DNA of 64,000 bases from Saturnia japonica. Its lineage: Eukaryota; Arthropoda; Insecta; Lepidoptera; Saturniidae. Where the stretch lies: the NCBI GenBank assembly GCA_033032175.1, contig CM065308.1:22994952-23058951 (forward strand). The letters are read 5' to 3'. The notes under the pieces are model-generated. The model made no database searches and was not told where the DNA came from. It saw only the letters and a program-made list of their open reading frames with translations. Both the position numbers and the translations under genes were made by a program. Position 1 is the stretch's first letter; every line of letters begins with the position of its first letter. Below are positions 52,737-62,835 of this stretch, piece by piece.

Positions 52737-53136
52737 TGTTTGCGCCTCTTTATCGTATTGTGAATCGATGTTATAATGACCCATCCCTTAAATCCGCCCC
52801 CCACCCCGCTCCGTCTATTTTCCTACCGTTGGCTTGTACCTGTCGTCGTACGCGCCAGTGTCTTCGTTGATTTAGCATAAAACGCTCCGACAAAATCGTG
52901 CCGTTGAGCCTGACCACGTGCACATATCAAAACCCTTGTAATTTGGAAGAAAGGATCCATCTTCGGGCAGTTTGTGACTCGAAATCGTGAGTACCTTTTT
53001 TCCTATCCTACCTATATTTGTTCCCCATTATAGCATCGGTTCACATATGAGTTTCACTTAGCATTCGTAGGTACATTAAAATCTTTAATCTGTAATTTTA
53101 ATAAATCCATACAGTCCACTCATTATCGCGCAAACA
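52737..53136 (+). mobile_element. inner BEL 5' LTR
   Basis: Starts TGTTTGCGCCTCTTTATCG, carries AATAAA near the 3' end (about 53099) and ends TCGCGCAAACA. Compared with the 3' LTR it has a clustered difference at positions 15-42 and about six scattered changes. Confidence 0.94.
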
Positions 53137-53146
53137 ATATAATTAT

Positions 53147-53164
53147 TGGTACTTCGCACCGGAT
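53147..53164 (+). other. inner BEL primer-binding site
   Basis: TGGTACTTCGCACCGGAT, ten bases after the LTR, resembles the outer element's site TGGTCCTTCGAGCCGGAT with two differences, so a related tRNA primer is likely. Confidence 0.7.
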
Positions 53165-53600
53165 TAGACCATGTTTGATGGTTTGAAAAGATCGATATAG
53201 TTTGGTTACCGTTTGTAAAATTTTCGTTCATATGATTTCGAGTTATCCGCTATTTGGTTGATGGGTAACAGATACGTAATTAATTGTATTTTCTAGTTGT
53301 TATCTAGTGTCGTATCGTTTCATTTCGTATAACTAGGAAATATCGCATATTACGTTCTCCAGCGCTCATATTTCGATTGTAGGTAGGTAGATTAATAATC
53401 GTCGTTCGTTTGTTTGCTATGTGTACGGGCCGAGTGGTTCAATAGGAAGACTCAATTTATATTATTTCCATATAATAATTATCGTTTGTGTGTATTATTT
53501 CGTAAGTTAGCAGGTCTGTATATACGTATCGTGTCATAGAACCGGGTTGTAATAAGTAAATACTTACCTTAATTTTTTTGGTATACCTACATAATTCACA

Positions 53601-55505
53601 ATGTCGGTTGAACAAAAATTACAACTTTTACATGCTAAAAAGGAAAGATTATTCGCTCGTGTTCAAACTATTTCTAGCCATGGGACTAAAATTGAATTTG
53701 ATTCATTTAAAGAATTGTTTTTAAATGAAATTGAGACGGTAGATAGTTTGCGTTTAGATTTCGAAAAAGTTCTCGATGAAATTAACATCTTGGAATTGAA
53801 AGAAAACCCGAAATACGTAATTAACTATCAGCAACTTTCATCGTTCGAAGACATGTTTGGCCAAATCAAGCGTGTTAGTAGGCAATTGGCGCCAGCAGCC
53901 ACATATGTACATAGCACTAGTAATAGGACAGGGTTGCCACCTATCGAATTACCAGAGTTCAATGGAGACTTAAAGTCATGGCCCTTATTTTACACTAGTT
54001 TTAACAACACAGTACACCTTAATTTATCGTTATCGTCAGCTGAGAAGTTATATTACTTACTAGGAAAATTGACTGGTAAGGCACAGGCCGTTTTTGCCGG
54101 CATTACGCCGAGTGCTGATAACTATCAGCTCATTTACCAATCGCTCGTAAATAAGTACGAAGACAAACGTATGCTAGCCTCGTCGTACTTAGACCAAATA
54201 TTCGATTTAAAACCTGTAAGTTCGGCCACAGCCGATAATTTAGAATTATTTTTGGACAAATTTTCTTCATCATTTGCTGCGCTTAAAAATCTGGATATAA
54301 AGGACCTAACCGATTACATTTTTCTTTACATGGCCTTAAAAAAGTTAGATCCAGACACTATTCGTGCGTTTGAGTTAGATAATCGCACGCAAGCGATTCT
54401 GTCGTTCGACAATTTGGTCACATTTGTACGTGACAACATTAAAATATTATATAGGACGCAACCTGACAATCGTAAGTTGTCGAACAAATCGAACGCAACT
54501 ATTAATAACAGTAAACCTACACATGTTTATGTGAATACTTCATCGTCGTCGTCCCAACATAGAGATAAATGTTCACTGTGTAACTCGCATCATGATCATT
54601 TGTATAGTTGTCCCGAATTTCAAAAATTGTCACCGGTTGAACGTTTTCGGTTCATAAAATCAAAAAATCTTTGTTTAAATTGTTTCAATAACAATCATCA
54701 TTCTACCGATTGTAAGTCAAAATATAGTTGTCATAAATGTAATAAGAGACATCATTCTATGTTGCATTTTGAACCTACAACCTCCGATAAAAATGAAGTA
54801 GGATCGAATCAGCCTAGGCGAGCGGTTGAGAATCATCATAGTCAAGTAAATAATCAGAGTGGGAACTCAACCTCTCCACATACCGAGATAACATTGTGTA
54901 ATTTATCTAGTAGTGAATCGAACTCGAGAAAACATAATTCGTCAGTTTGTGGAATGCGAGCGAGTGCCGCGACCACGACCGCGACCGTGTCCGCGACCGC
55001 GACCACGACAACGACAACGACCGTGTTGTTGGGTACCGCTATCGTTGTCGTTATTGATAATCATGGGAGGAACCATAATGTTCGGATTTTGTTAGACAGT
55101 GCTTCCCAGAGTAATTTTGTAACTCGTGCTTGTTATCAACGTTTGGGCTTGAATGATTTTACTAAATTAAATAGTTTTACCGTAAAGGGAATTGGGGGTT
55201 CAACTAAAATTATACAAGGATCGACTAATTTAAAATTCTATTCTCGTTTTGATCGTAATATTGACTTCAATATAGAGACACTGATTGTCGATAAAATAAC
55301 GGAATGTTTACCTACCACCGCGGTGGACAATTCGGTTATGTTGAATTTCAAAACATTGCCACTGGCTGACAATACTTTCGATGTGCCAGGTGAAGTTGAG
55401 ATGCTTATCGGAGCATCATTATTCCCACACCTTTTATTATCTCGCAAGGTGTATGGTCACCCTACTCATATCGCACCTGTTGCTTTGGAAACCGTCTTGG
55501 GTTAA
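53601..55505 (+). CDS. inner BEL gag and protease, 634 codons open
   Basis: Residues 1-110 are coiled-coil-like; 115-300 hold the capsid region (LPPIELPEFNGDLKSWPLFY, YYLLGKLTGKAQAVF); about 325-390 hold three zinc knuckles (CSLCNSHHDHLYSC, NLCLNCFNNNHHSTDC, YSCHKCNKRHHSMLH). A Thr/Ala-rich repeat follows (about 455-475, from GCGACC-type DNA repeats), then the aspartic protease with ILLDSASQSNFVTRACYQRL and EVEMLIGASLF. The active site reads D-S-A in place of D-S/T-G. A TAA at 55503 sits where family members continue LGW; pol goes on in the same frame. The start is the first ATG after a 460-base leader. Confidence 0.93.
   Translation: MSVEQKLQLLHAKKERLFARVQTISSHGTKIEFDSFKELFLNEIETVDSLRLDFEKVLDEINILELKENPKYVINYQQLSSFEDMFGQIKRVSRQLAPAATYVHSTSNRTGLPPIELPEFNGDLKSWPLFYTSFNNTVHLNLSLSSAEKLYYLLGKLTGKAQAVFAGITPSADNYQLIYQSLVNKYEDKRMLASSYLDQIFDLKPVSSATADNLELFLDKFSSSFAALKNLDIKDLTDYIFLYMALKKLDPDTIRAFELDNRTQAILSFDNLVTFVRDNIKILYRTQPDNRKLSNKSNATINNSKPTHVYVNTSSSSSQHRDKCSLCNSHHDHLYSCPEFQKLSPVERFRFIKSKNLCLNCFNNNHHSTDCKSKYSCHKCNKRHHSMLHFEPTTSDKNEVGSNQPRRAVENHHSQVNNQSGNSTSPHTEITLCNLSSSESNSRKHNSSVCGMRASAATTTATVSATATTTTTTTVLLGTAIVVVIDNHGRNHNVRILLDSASQSNFVTRACYQRLGLNDFTKLNSFTVKGIGGSTKIIQGSTNLKFYSRFDRNIDFNIETLIVDKITECLPTTAVDNSVMLNFKTLPLADNTFDVPGEVEMLIGASLFPHLLLSRKVYGHPTHIAPVALETVLG
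54966..55023 (+). repeat. CGACC/CGACAA microsatellite inside gag
   Basis: Repeats of GCGACCACGACCGCGACC-type give the Ala/Thr run between zinc knuckles and protease. The overlapping Arg/Pro frame (54913-55095) is a shadow. Confidence 0.75.
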
Positions 55506-58025
55506 TTTGTTGTCGGTTCGGTGCCCGCTCGTTTGGATTATAGGAGTTCGTCAATTTCATGTTGCTGTGTCGACGATCCTTTGGAATCTGCGGTACACAG
55601 GTTCTGGGAACTAGAGGAAGTCAACATGCCGCCGTCAATCAGTTCGGATGACGAGGACTGCGAAAATTTGTATTCACGAACTACTACGCGCGACAAGGAC
55701 GGTCGATATGTTGTCGCGCTGCCATTTAAAGGTGATGTGTTCTCATTGGGAGACTCGCGTCGAGTGGCGGAAAGACGTTTCTTATGCTTAGAGCGTAAGA
55801 TGCTAGCTTCGCCTGACTTAAAACTCGCCTACGATGCAGTAATTCGAGAATATCTGGAAAAGGGTTATTTATCGCTCGCGCCTTAAGAAACGGACGCTAC
55901 TCGAGATTTACCTAGCTATATCATACCTCATCATGGAGTCATTAGGGAGGAAAAAGTTACAACTAAATTACGCATTGTACTCGACGCTAGCGCTAAAACT
56001 AGTTCATCGGTTTCCCTTAATGATATTCTATATAGAGGTCAAAATCATCAAAGGGATTTATTCGACGTTATCATTAATTTTCGTCTTTTCGCAATCGCTC
56101 TTTCGGCCGATATTCGGCAAATGTTCTTGTGCATTGGAATTCGCGAAAGCGATCGTCGATTCCAACGCGTACTGTATCGTTTTTCGTCGGATGAACCGCT
56201 TAAAACTTATGAATTTAATCGTGTTTGTTTCGGACTGAAGTCGAGTCCCTTCCACGCTCTCAGAACTATTAAACATCTTGTCGAAGATGAGGGTGAAGCG
56301 TATCCTACCGCGAAAAATATTATTAACACTGGACTTTACATGGATGACCTGGCTTATTCAGTCCATAACGAAGCTGAGGCCGTAGCTACCACGGCAGAAG
56401 TGATCGCGCTCATGAAGTCTGGCCAGTTTGATATTGTAAAGTGGAATAGTAACTCGCAGGCAGTGATCGATTCAATTCCCCCGTCGCATCGTTTGTCATC
56501 AGTTTTGGAATTCAACGAGTCAGACCGGCATAAAATTTTAGGTCTATGTTGGTCTCCCACCACAGATTTGTTTGGTCTCAGTATAAACAAGCCCGCCGAG
56601 ATTTGTACTAAACGAGGTATTTTATCGTGTGTTGCTAGAATTTGGAATCTAATGGGCTTCGTAGCACCTGTTGTATTATATGCTAAACTTCTTATCAAAT
56701 ATTTGTGGCTGTGTAATTGTAATTGGGACGATCCGCCCCCTTCTCGCATCGTTGAACTATGGACTCGTTTTAAAGAGGAGCTTCCCTTGCTTTCGCGAGT
56801 CAAAATACCTCGTCACGTGGGCATTACACCGGATGCCGTCGTGACTATTATTGGATTCGCCGATGCGAGTGAGAAGGCTTACGGGGGAGTCGTATATTTT
56901 CATGTTTGTGTCGACGGAAGCAATTCCATATTCTTGGTAAGCGCAAAGTCAAAGGTTTCGCCTCGCAAAGTTGTATCGCTCGCTAGATTGGAACTTTGTG
57001 CTTGTCTAGTACTGGCTAAACTCATTCGTAAAATAGTTAACACCTGTGGTAGTCGTTGTAACATGAATAATATTTACGCCTTTTCAGATTCGACTGTATC
57101 ACTTTGTTGGGTTCATTCGTCGCCCCACCGTTGGGACACATTCGTGTCCAACCGAGTGGCTAAGATACAGTCGGATTTGTCATCGGATAAGTTTTATCAC
57201 GTATCGGGGGTCGATAATCCAGCTGATTGTTTGTCGCGCGGTCTTACACCTGCACAACTGCTTAATCACCCGCTGTGGTTCAGTGGTCCGTCCTGGGTTA
57301 AATCGAATCCAGATCAGTGGCCAGTTTCGAAGTTTATTCCTTCCACGGTAGCTGATCCACCCGAAGAGAAGAAGCACACCTTTCACGTTTCGTCGTCTAG
57401 TGAACCGATTTTAATATCGTTAGCTAGTCGTTTGTCGTCTTGGTCGAAATACTTGCGTTGCGTAGTTTATATATGTCGTTTTTTGAAATTATTACCTCGA
57501 AGGGACTACGTAGCCGCATCTGATCTTGATTACGCTGAGTTGATGGTATTGCGTCAACTTCAGACATCGTGCTTCGCCACTGAAATTGCAAACTTACAAG
57601 TAGGTAGACACTGTAGTCGTAAATTACAGTGTCTAAAGCCATTTTTGGATAATGGATTGATCAGGGTAGGTGGTCGTCTGTCAAACGCGGAATTAGATTA
57701 CAATCACAAACATCCTATCGTTCTACCGCGTACAGGTCATATATTAAATCTTTTGTTTGACTATCATCATAAAATTAATTGTCATGCTGGCCCTGACTTA
57801 TTAACGTCGATTTTGCGCCAAAACTATTGGATATTTTCTGCACGCAATATAATTCGTAGTAGAGTACATAAATGTGTTCCATGCTTTCGTTTACGGCCTA
57901 AGCCAATCTACCCTGAGATGGCAGATCATTGTTCGTGCCGTGTCGTTCAAGTCGTGAAACCTTTCATTCATACTGGCACTGACTACTACTTTCAAGGTCA
58001 CAATATCACGAGGTCGCGGTATTAG
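55506..58025 (+). pseudogene. inner BEL reverse transcriptase, RNase H, integrase start
   Basis: It continues in the gag frame with one more TAA (55884). DGRYVVALPFKGDVFSLGDS opens the reverse transcriptase; IIPHHGVIREEKVTTKLRIV, ALSADIRQMFLCIGIRESDR, FGLKSSPFHALRTIKHLVED and GLYMDDLAYSV (YMDD site) follow; then IGFADASEKAYGGVVYFHVC and HVSGVDNPADCLSRG (RNase H), and the integrase zinc domain INCHAGPDLLTSILRQNYWI, RSRVHKCVPC, PFIHTGTDYY with the first integrase Asp. The frame breaks at 58000-58025. From 55887 to 58025 there is no stop, so the decay is slight. Confidence 0.92.
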
Positions 58026-58881
58026 GTCTGTGAAGGCGTACGTTTGCTTGTTCGTTTGTATGAGCACTAGGGCCGTACATATTGAGTTGTCTGGAGATTT
58101 AAGCACCTCGAGTTTTTTGTCAGCTTTTAAGCGTTTTATATCCCGCCGCGGTACCTATAAGTCGCGTATATTCAGATAACGGAACTAACTATATTGGAGC
58201 TAAACGTTCGCTTTCCGAATTGCATTCGTTTTTGCGTTCTAAATATTTCAATACAGAGTTCGCCCAAGTATTAGCTGAAAGCCGTATAACGTGGGTATTA
58301 AATACTCCAGCTGCTAGTCATTTCGGAGGCAACTGGGAGGCTAATAAAAAAAGTTTGAAAACTCAACTCATTTGTATCGCGTTATCGGTGAACAAATTCT
58401 ATCGTTCGAAGAATTGTCTACAGTTCTCATTCAAATCGAAGCCGTGATGAATTCTCGGCCCTTATGCCGCACCCTGTCGAGTGACCCATCTGAACCCCTC
58501 GCTCTTACTCCAGCACATTTTTTGAATACCACGCCTTTAAAGTATTTTCCTTCTAAGGAAATTACGGAGGATAGGCTACATCTTCTGTCTCGAATAGATC
58601 TTTTAGATAAACTAGTACAGTCGTTTTGGAAGCGTTGGAAAATGGAATATTTACACACTCTGCAGTCGAGACAGAAGTGGAATACCCCTAGCGAACCGGT
58701 TGCTGTGGGCACAGTGGTGATTCTTGTTAATGACAATGCACCTCCTCTGCATTGGCCGATGGGCATTGTTGAGGAGGTATTTCCTGGCTCAAATGGAGTC
58801 ACGCGTATTGTGAGAATTAGGACGGCCACAGGTTCATATCTGCGGCCTGTTATACGCCTCTGTCCCTTGCCAAACCAATAG
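58026..58881 (+). pseudogene. inner BEL integrase, catalytic core and C-terminus
   Basis: Shifted frames give KAYVCLFVCMSTRAVHIELS, SRVYSDNGTNYIGAKRSLSE (second Asp), HFGGNWEANKKSLKTQL (Glu) and then FEELSTVLIQIEAVMNSRPL, HFLNTTPLKYFP, WKMEYLHTLQSRQKWNTP and WPMGIVEEVFPGSNGVTRIV. About three frameshifts lie between 58000 and 58400. The last 169 codons (58372-58881) are open to a natural stop, 160 bases before the 3' LTR. Confidence 0.9.
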
Positions 58882-59029
58882 TGGCGTAATAGTAGTTTAG
58901 AGATATTATAGTTCATTTTTAAGTTTAGTATTTAGTATAATTTTGTTATAAAGTTAACTTTGTTTCGTTTCGGTTTGAATTTTTTCCTTTAGATTAGTTT
59001 CATTTGTTTAGAAGGAACGGGTTCCTTCT

Positions 59030-59041
59030 AGCTGGGGGGAA
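59030..59041 (+). other. inner BEL polypurine tract
   Basis: AGCTGGGGGGAA ends one base before the 3' LTR. A GAAGGAA-cggg-TTCCTTC hairpin precedes it (59011-59028). Confidence 0.8.
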
Positions 59042-59435
59042 TGTTTGCGCCTCTTGTATAATCTTGTTATAATGTCCCATCCCTTAAATCCGCCCCCCAC
59101 CCGCTCCGTCTATTTTCCTACCGTTGGCTTGTACCTTTCGTCGTACGCGCCAGTGTCTTCGTTGATTTAGCATAAAACGAATCAATCGACAAAATCGTGC
59201 CGTTGAGCCTGACCACGTGCACATATCAAAACCCTTGTAATTTGGAAGAAAGGATCCATCTTCGGGCAGTTTGTGACTCAAAATCGTGAGTACCTTTTTT
59301 CCTATCCTACCTATATTTGTTTCCCATTATCGCATCGGTTCACATATGAGTTTCACTTAGCATTCGTAGGTACATTAAAATCTTTAATCTGTAATTTTAA
59401 TAAATCCATACAGTCCACTCATTATCGCGCAAACA
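59042..59435 (+). mobile_element. inner BEL 3' LTR
   Basis: Starts TGTTTGCGCCTCTTGTATAA and ends ATTATCGCGCAAACA, followed by the duplication ACTAT and outer pol sequence. AATAAA lies near 59398. Confidence 0.94.
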
Positions 59436-59920
59436 ACTATATATTTGCCATCAGATGTTCGAGAATGTGTTGTGTCATAAATTTCTTCACATATTCGTTC
59501 TTCTGAAGTGAATTTGCGTTTTTGAGTATCATCAATGCTCCAAAGATTTTTTAAAAGATTATCCATGTTAATATCTACATTGTGATGCATGACTACTAAT
59601 TCGTTATTCGTTTGTATGTGTTCGGAAATATTACCAGATAAAATCCAACCCAAGCTGGTTTCTTGAGCTGATGGTGAACCTGGTGGTCCTCTTACTAAAT
59701 TATTCTTCACAATCTCAGTGTATACATCAATCCCAAGTAATAAATCAGTCTTACTAGAAATTAAGTATTGTGGATCAGCCAATGTGAGACCGTCCAAATG
59801 TGACCAATTAAATTTTGTTTGTATTGTAGAACTTGGCAACTTAGACGTAATGTGTGATTTAAATACATATGCTTTTACAGGGAGATTGAATTGTTTGTCG
59901 TATCTTGATGAAAACTCCAA
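59436..59920 (-). pseudogene. outer BEL protease end to reverse transcriptase start
   Basis: FSSRYDKQFNLPVKAYVFKS, TLADPQYLISSKTDLLLGID, VRGPPGSPSAQETSLGWILS (the LGW hinge) and NLWSIDDTQKRKFTSEERIC, ending DGKYIV where the inner element begins. Open in this stretch. Codons after DGKYIV come from the inner LTR and are not part of the protein. Confidence 0.88.
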
Positions 59921-60676
59921 CTATACCACATATCGTACAAAAGTTGTTGTGGCTCCTACTCCTGTAACTGTACCTCGTACTGTCGTCTTCTTGAGTCGCA
60001 GAAGTTGAGTTGCATTTTCGCTAATAAAGGATGCCTGTGATCCTGAATCGATTAATGCTCTCAGTGTAGTCTCACAGCCATTTTCATCTTTGACAGGTAT
60101 TAATGCTGTTGCTAACAAAGCTTTTTTTATATTTAATACAATGTTTGATACAATTGACTCATCCTGAAGAATGTATTGTACGTTTTCATTGGCGTGCATT
60201 GAAGAAATTTTCTTATTTATCTTCTCTTTGTCTTGTGACTCTTCATCTTTCTTTCTTTGATGAAGAAGTGAATGGTGACGCTTTCCACATATTTTACAAT
60301 AACTCTTCCGTTTACAATATAACACTGAATGACCCGCTGACAAGCAGTTGTAGCATAATCGATTGTTCTTAATGATCTCGTTTCTCTTTTCTGAGTCAAA
60401 CTTGACAAATTCTTTACAGTGGCATAGAAGATGTTGGCCGTTACAAAGTTTACAAGTTACTTGTACGACTGATGTGTGAAATGAACGTTCTTTATGTACT
60501 CTTTGATTGGTTGTTGGAGTTGGACTTGTTAATTCGAGTGTATGTATTATATTCTCCAAAAAAGTAATTAAATTCTGTAATGTGGGTAAGTCTGTATTAT
60601 TGTTCCGACTTACATAGGTTTCCCACTCTTTGTGTGTATCAGAATCTAACCTTTGCACGGTTATATATATTATCAT
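59921..60676 (-). pseudogene. outer BEL gag zinc knuckles and protease
   Basis: CKLCNGQHLLCHCKEF, RLCYNCLSAGHSVLYC and SYCKICGKRHHSLLHQ are three Cys/His knuckles; LRALIDSGSQASFISENATQ is the protease site with an intact Asp-Ser-Gly; LLRLKKTTVRGTVTGVGATT follows. A stop after FVRYVV separates it from the next piece in the chain. Confidence 0.9.
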
Positions 60677-61427
60677 AGGATCCCAATTAGATGTTGTTCA
60701 TTTAAACTATTCAAACACTCATTTATATTGTCAATAAGAATTCTTAATTGTGAAGATAATTGTGGATTAACTTTCTTAAGCGAAATTAATCTCTTGAGAA
60801 TCTCGTTCACTATAAGCCGCTTATGGCTATATCTATTTTTTAATGTACTCCAAGCATGTTCATAATTCTGTTCAGTCACTTGTATGTGCTTAATAGTGTT
60901 TATTGCTTCCCCTGCTAAACACGATTGCAAATAGTGGAGTTTTTGCACATCAGTTAAAATCTTATTTTTTTGAATTAAAGCTGTAAATGTATCTTCGAAC
61001 GATTGCCATTCTTCGTATGCACCAGTAAATGTAGGTAGATTGATCATTGGTAGTTTGACTTCGGTTGTATTGGAACTTTGTATTTGCTGTGATGCATTCT
61101 GTTCTAAGTTTTCACTTTTTAATAACTGAAGCGTATCGGTCATCTCTACTTTTAAATCCAAATAAGTATCTTCACACTGACTATACTTTTCTTCTTTAAA
61201 ATATGTCATACCTTTTCGTTGTTCTTTTTTTGTAGTTCTTACTAATTTTTGATATTCGTTTCGATATGACTGCCAATACTCATCCTAAACACTGTAATCA
61301 TGTTTCTATATCTTCTGTAACCTTTTGTTAATCTTGTTTTCGGTGTTTTTTTATAGTTTGACTTCGATTTCAAAATAATATCTGATAAGTCTTCTAAAAC
61401 TTCCAATATTTGTTCCGTAGACGTCAT
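60673..61427 (-). pseudogene. outer BEL gag N-terminal half
   Basis: A short frame from MTSTEQILEVLEDL (61427-61242) ends early; another frame begins near 61209 and gives a coiled-coil stretch, then MINLPTFTGAYEEWQSFEDT, FTALIQKNKILTDVQKLHYL, SCLAGEAINTIKHIQVTEQN and LKNRYSHKRLIVNEILKRLI, the capsid of BEL elements. Stops or shifts near 61240 and 60675 break it. Confidence 0.87.
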
Positions 61428-61613
61428 ATTTATAACTTGTTTTTTATTGTTCGTAAAACGTGATTTTAATATTCGTAATACGTTCGCTTAGTTATAAAAC
61501 ACTTGAATGCATCACACAACTATATATTGTATAACAGCGCTCGATCCTCTGTTGTACTTGTTTATATGTTTATAAACAAACTTCTCTGCGACAACTCGTT
61601 CTTAGTTTCTCTT

Positions 61614-61631
61614 ATCCGGCTCGAAGGACCA
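61614..61631 (-). other. outer BEL primer-binding site
   Basis: TGGTCCTTCGAGCCGGAT on the reverse strand, three bases inside the 5' LTR. This site is typical of insect BEL/Pao elements and begins with TGG, complementary to a tRNA CCA end. Confidence 0.88.
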
Positions 61632-61634
61632 ATT

Positions 61635-61815
61635 TGTTGATGTGTAATATTTGATTTCTTTAAAAGATGCTAGCTGCTGCTATACAATGAAACACGACCG
61701 TTCCGTGATTATATTTTTATTGCGACTAACTTGACAGCTTAACAATTGTACCTAACTTCACACCTTATCTATCGTAACTAACTTCATTGCTTGACAACCG
61801 TAACTAACTTCAACA
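61635..61815 (-). mobile_element. outer BEL 5' LTR
   Basis: On the reverse strand, TGTTGAAGTTAG at the start, three spaced GAAGTTAG(T)-type units, AGTCGCAATAAAAATATAAT, and ACACATCAACA at the end. The flank is ACTTA. Confidence 0.93.
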
Positions 61816-61820
61816 ACTTA

Positions 61821-62104
61821 TAAATGAAATTGCTTTGATTATTACAATTTTTACAACTAAGTTATACTACAACAAGTACGTCCAATTATTTCACACTAAA
61901 CTCAATAGTTCTAGGGCTAATTTTAAAATGACAAGTTGATTCGACCCTCGAAGGTGTTGAAATTCGACGATCAAGCCACTAATTTCCATAGAAAATACCG
62001 AACCCATACATTTAATGACAACATTCTCATATTTGACAGTTCATTTTCTTTCCGCATTCATGGATGTGGCGCCCCGGTACTTTTGACTTTTAGAGAATAC
62101 AAAT
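61821..62104. other. interval without a gene
   Basis: Nothing recognised before the Gypsy fragment. Confidence 0.35.
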
Positions 62105-62365
62105 TTGATACCGCAGCGCGGTTTCAGCTGTCGAGATCTTCTAATGTTCTTACAAAATAGCACTGCAGTTGCATATGCAAGTAGGCCACTAAACAAAGCT
62201 GAAAAGAATTACCCTTCCATTCAAAAAGAATTTTTAGTTTTAGATGGTGTGGTTAAATATTTTAGATCGTATTTATTTGGTAAAAAGACCACCATAATGA
62301 CGGATCACAAACAGTTATTTGGTAACTTGTTTGGTATAAAAAATCCTTCGAGTAGTGTTTCGTAA
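62105..62365 (+). mobile_element. Ty3/Gypsy RNase H fragment
   Basis: VAYASRPLNKAEKNYPSIQK, EFLVLDGVVKYFRSYLFGKK and TIMTDHKQLF with FGIKNPSSS are the RNase H blocks after the reverse transcriptase in Ty3/Gypsy pol. It starts and stops abruptly. It could come from a relative of the 45770-48310 element. Confidence 0.8.
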
Positions 62366-62394
62366 CCATAACGGGTATTGAATCTGTCGCTTAA

Positions 62395-62812
62395 TGTGAT
62401 GGGATTCAACCAATGCAGAGCGTTGTGAAGCGCTCCTACGTTCCCGTCCAATCACAACGTCTTGGTGGCGCCGTTGAAAATGGCGTCAGTGAGAGAGTGT
62501 CGAGCTTCGCCGGCGCATGCAACTGCGTGCGACTCGAGGTGAACACGGGAAATACCTATGTAATTACAAAATACAAACAATCAGACGTGTGCGATTCTTG
62601 AGTTACCAGTAAAAGTGCATCGGACAAACCTGCGTGCGTCACGTACTCCAGCTCATCACACCACATCCAGGACGTTCCCATCGGCTGGACGAACGAGCGT
62701 ACGTGGCTAAAGGTAAGAATTTCTGTCATAGGGGCGACAGATTCTTAAGCGCTAACAGCCTTCAAATAAAATCCGGTGGCTGTTTCCCAATGTGCGTGGT
62801 GGTCCGCGCACA
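62395..62812 (+). mobile_element. probable LTR (bounds tentative)
   Basis: It begins near TGTGATGGGATTC and ends near GGTCCGCGCACA, just before the primer site. AATAAA lies near 62765. A GTAAG donor-like site occurs at about 62711. Only one copy is in the window, so the borders rest on the neighbouring primer site. Confidence 0.5.
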
Positions 62813-62816
62813 TTTA

Positions 62817-62835
62817 TGGTGCCGAAAACCCGGGA
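62817..62835 (+). other. primer-binding site of a retrotransposon
   Basis: TGGTGCCGAAAACCCGGGA closely resembles the primer site I know from many insect LTR elements (one extra A). Confidence 0.65.

Larger units (their letters stand above)
52737..59435 (+). mobile_element. inner BEL/Pao retrotransposon, complete, nested
   Basis: LTRs of 400 bp (52737-53136) and 394 bp (59042-59435) both begin TGTTTGCGCC and end GCGCAAACA. ACTAT flanks the element (52732-52736, 59436-59440), and removing it restores the outer pol frame (DGKYIV joined to KLPF). Primer-binding site TGGTACTTCGCACCGGAT is at 53147-53164, polypurine tract AGCTGGGGGGAA at 59030-59041. Its gag-pol runs in one frame with two stops, then frameshifts in integrase. 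It is a different family from the outer element. Confidence 0.96.
49061..61815 (-). mobile_element. outer BEL/Pao retrotransposon, complete with nested insertion
   Basis: LTRs of 182 bp (49061-49242) and 181 bp (61635-61815) differ at three positions; ACTTA flanks both ends (49056-49060, 61816-61820). On the reverse strand come primer-binding site, gag, protease, reverse transcriptase, RNase H, integrase, then a polypurine tract TGGTGGGTGGGA (complement of 49243-49254). Without the inner element and its duplication, the length is 6,051 bp. The coding region has a handful of frameshifts and stops, so it is recent but not active. Confidence 0.95.

Noticed and set aside
52458..52784. Start codon for an outer BEL polymerase at 52784
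   Set aside because: The first 16 codons come from the inner LTR; the true frame continues from 59441 across the insertion.
54913..55095. Arg/Pro-rich frame in the inner BEL gag
   Set aside because: A shadow of the microsatellite in another frame; the gag frame is open across it.
59384..59435. Continuation of outer pol past DGKYIV
   Set aside because: These codons are inner LTR sequence.
49061..61815. Envelope gene in the BEL elements
   Set aside because: After integrase, both elements pass directly to polypurine tract and LTR; no further frame with signal peptide or membrane span was seen.
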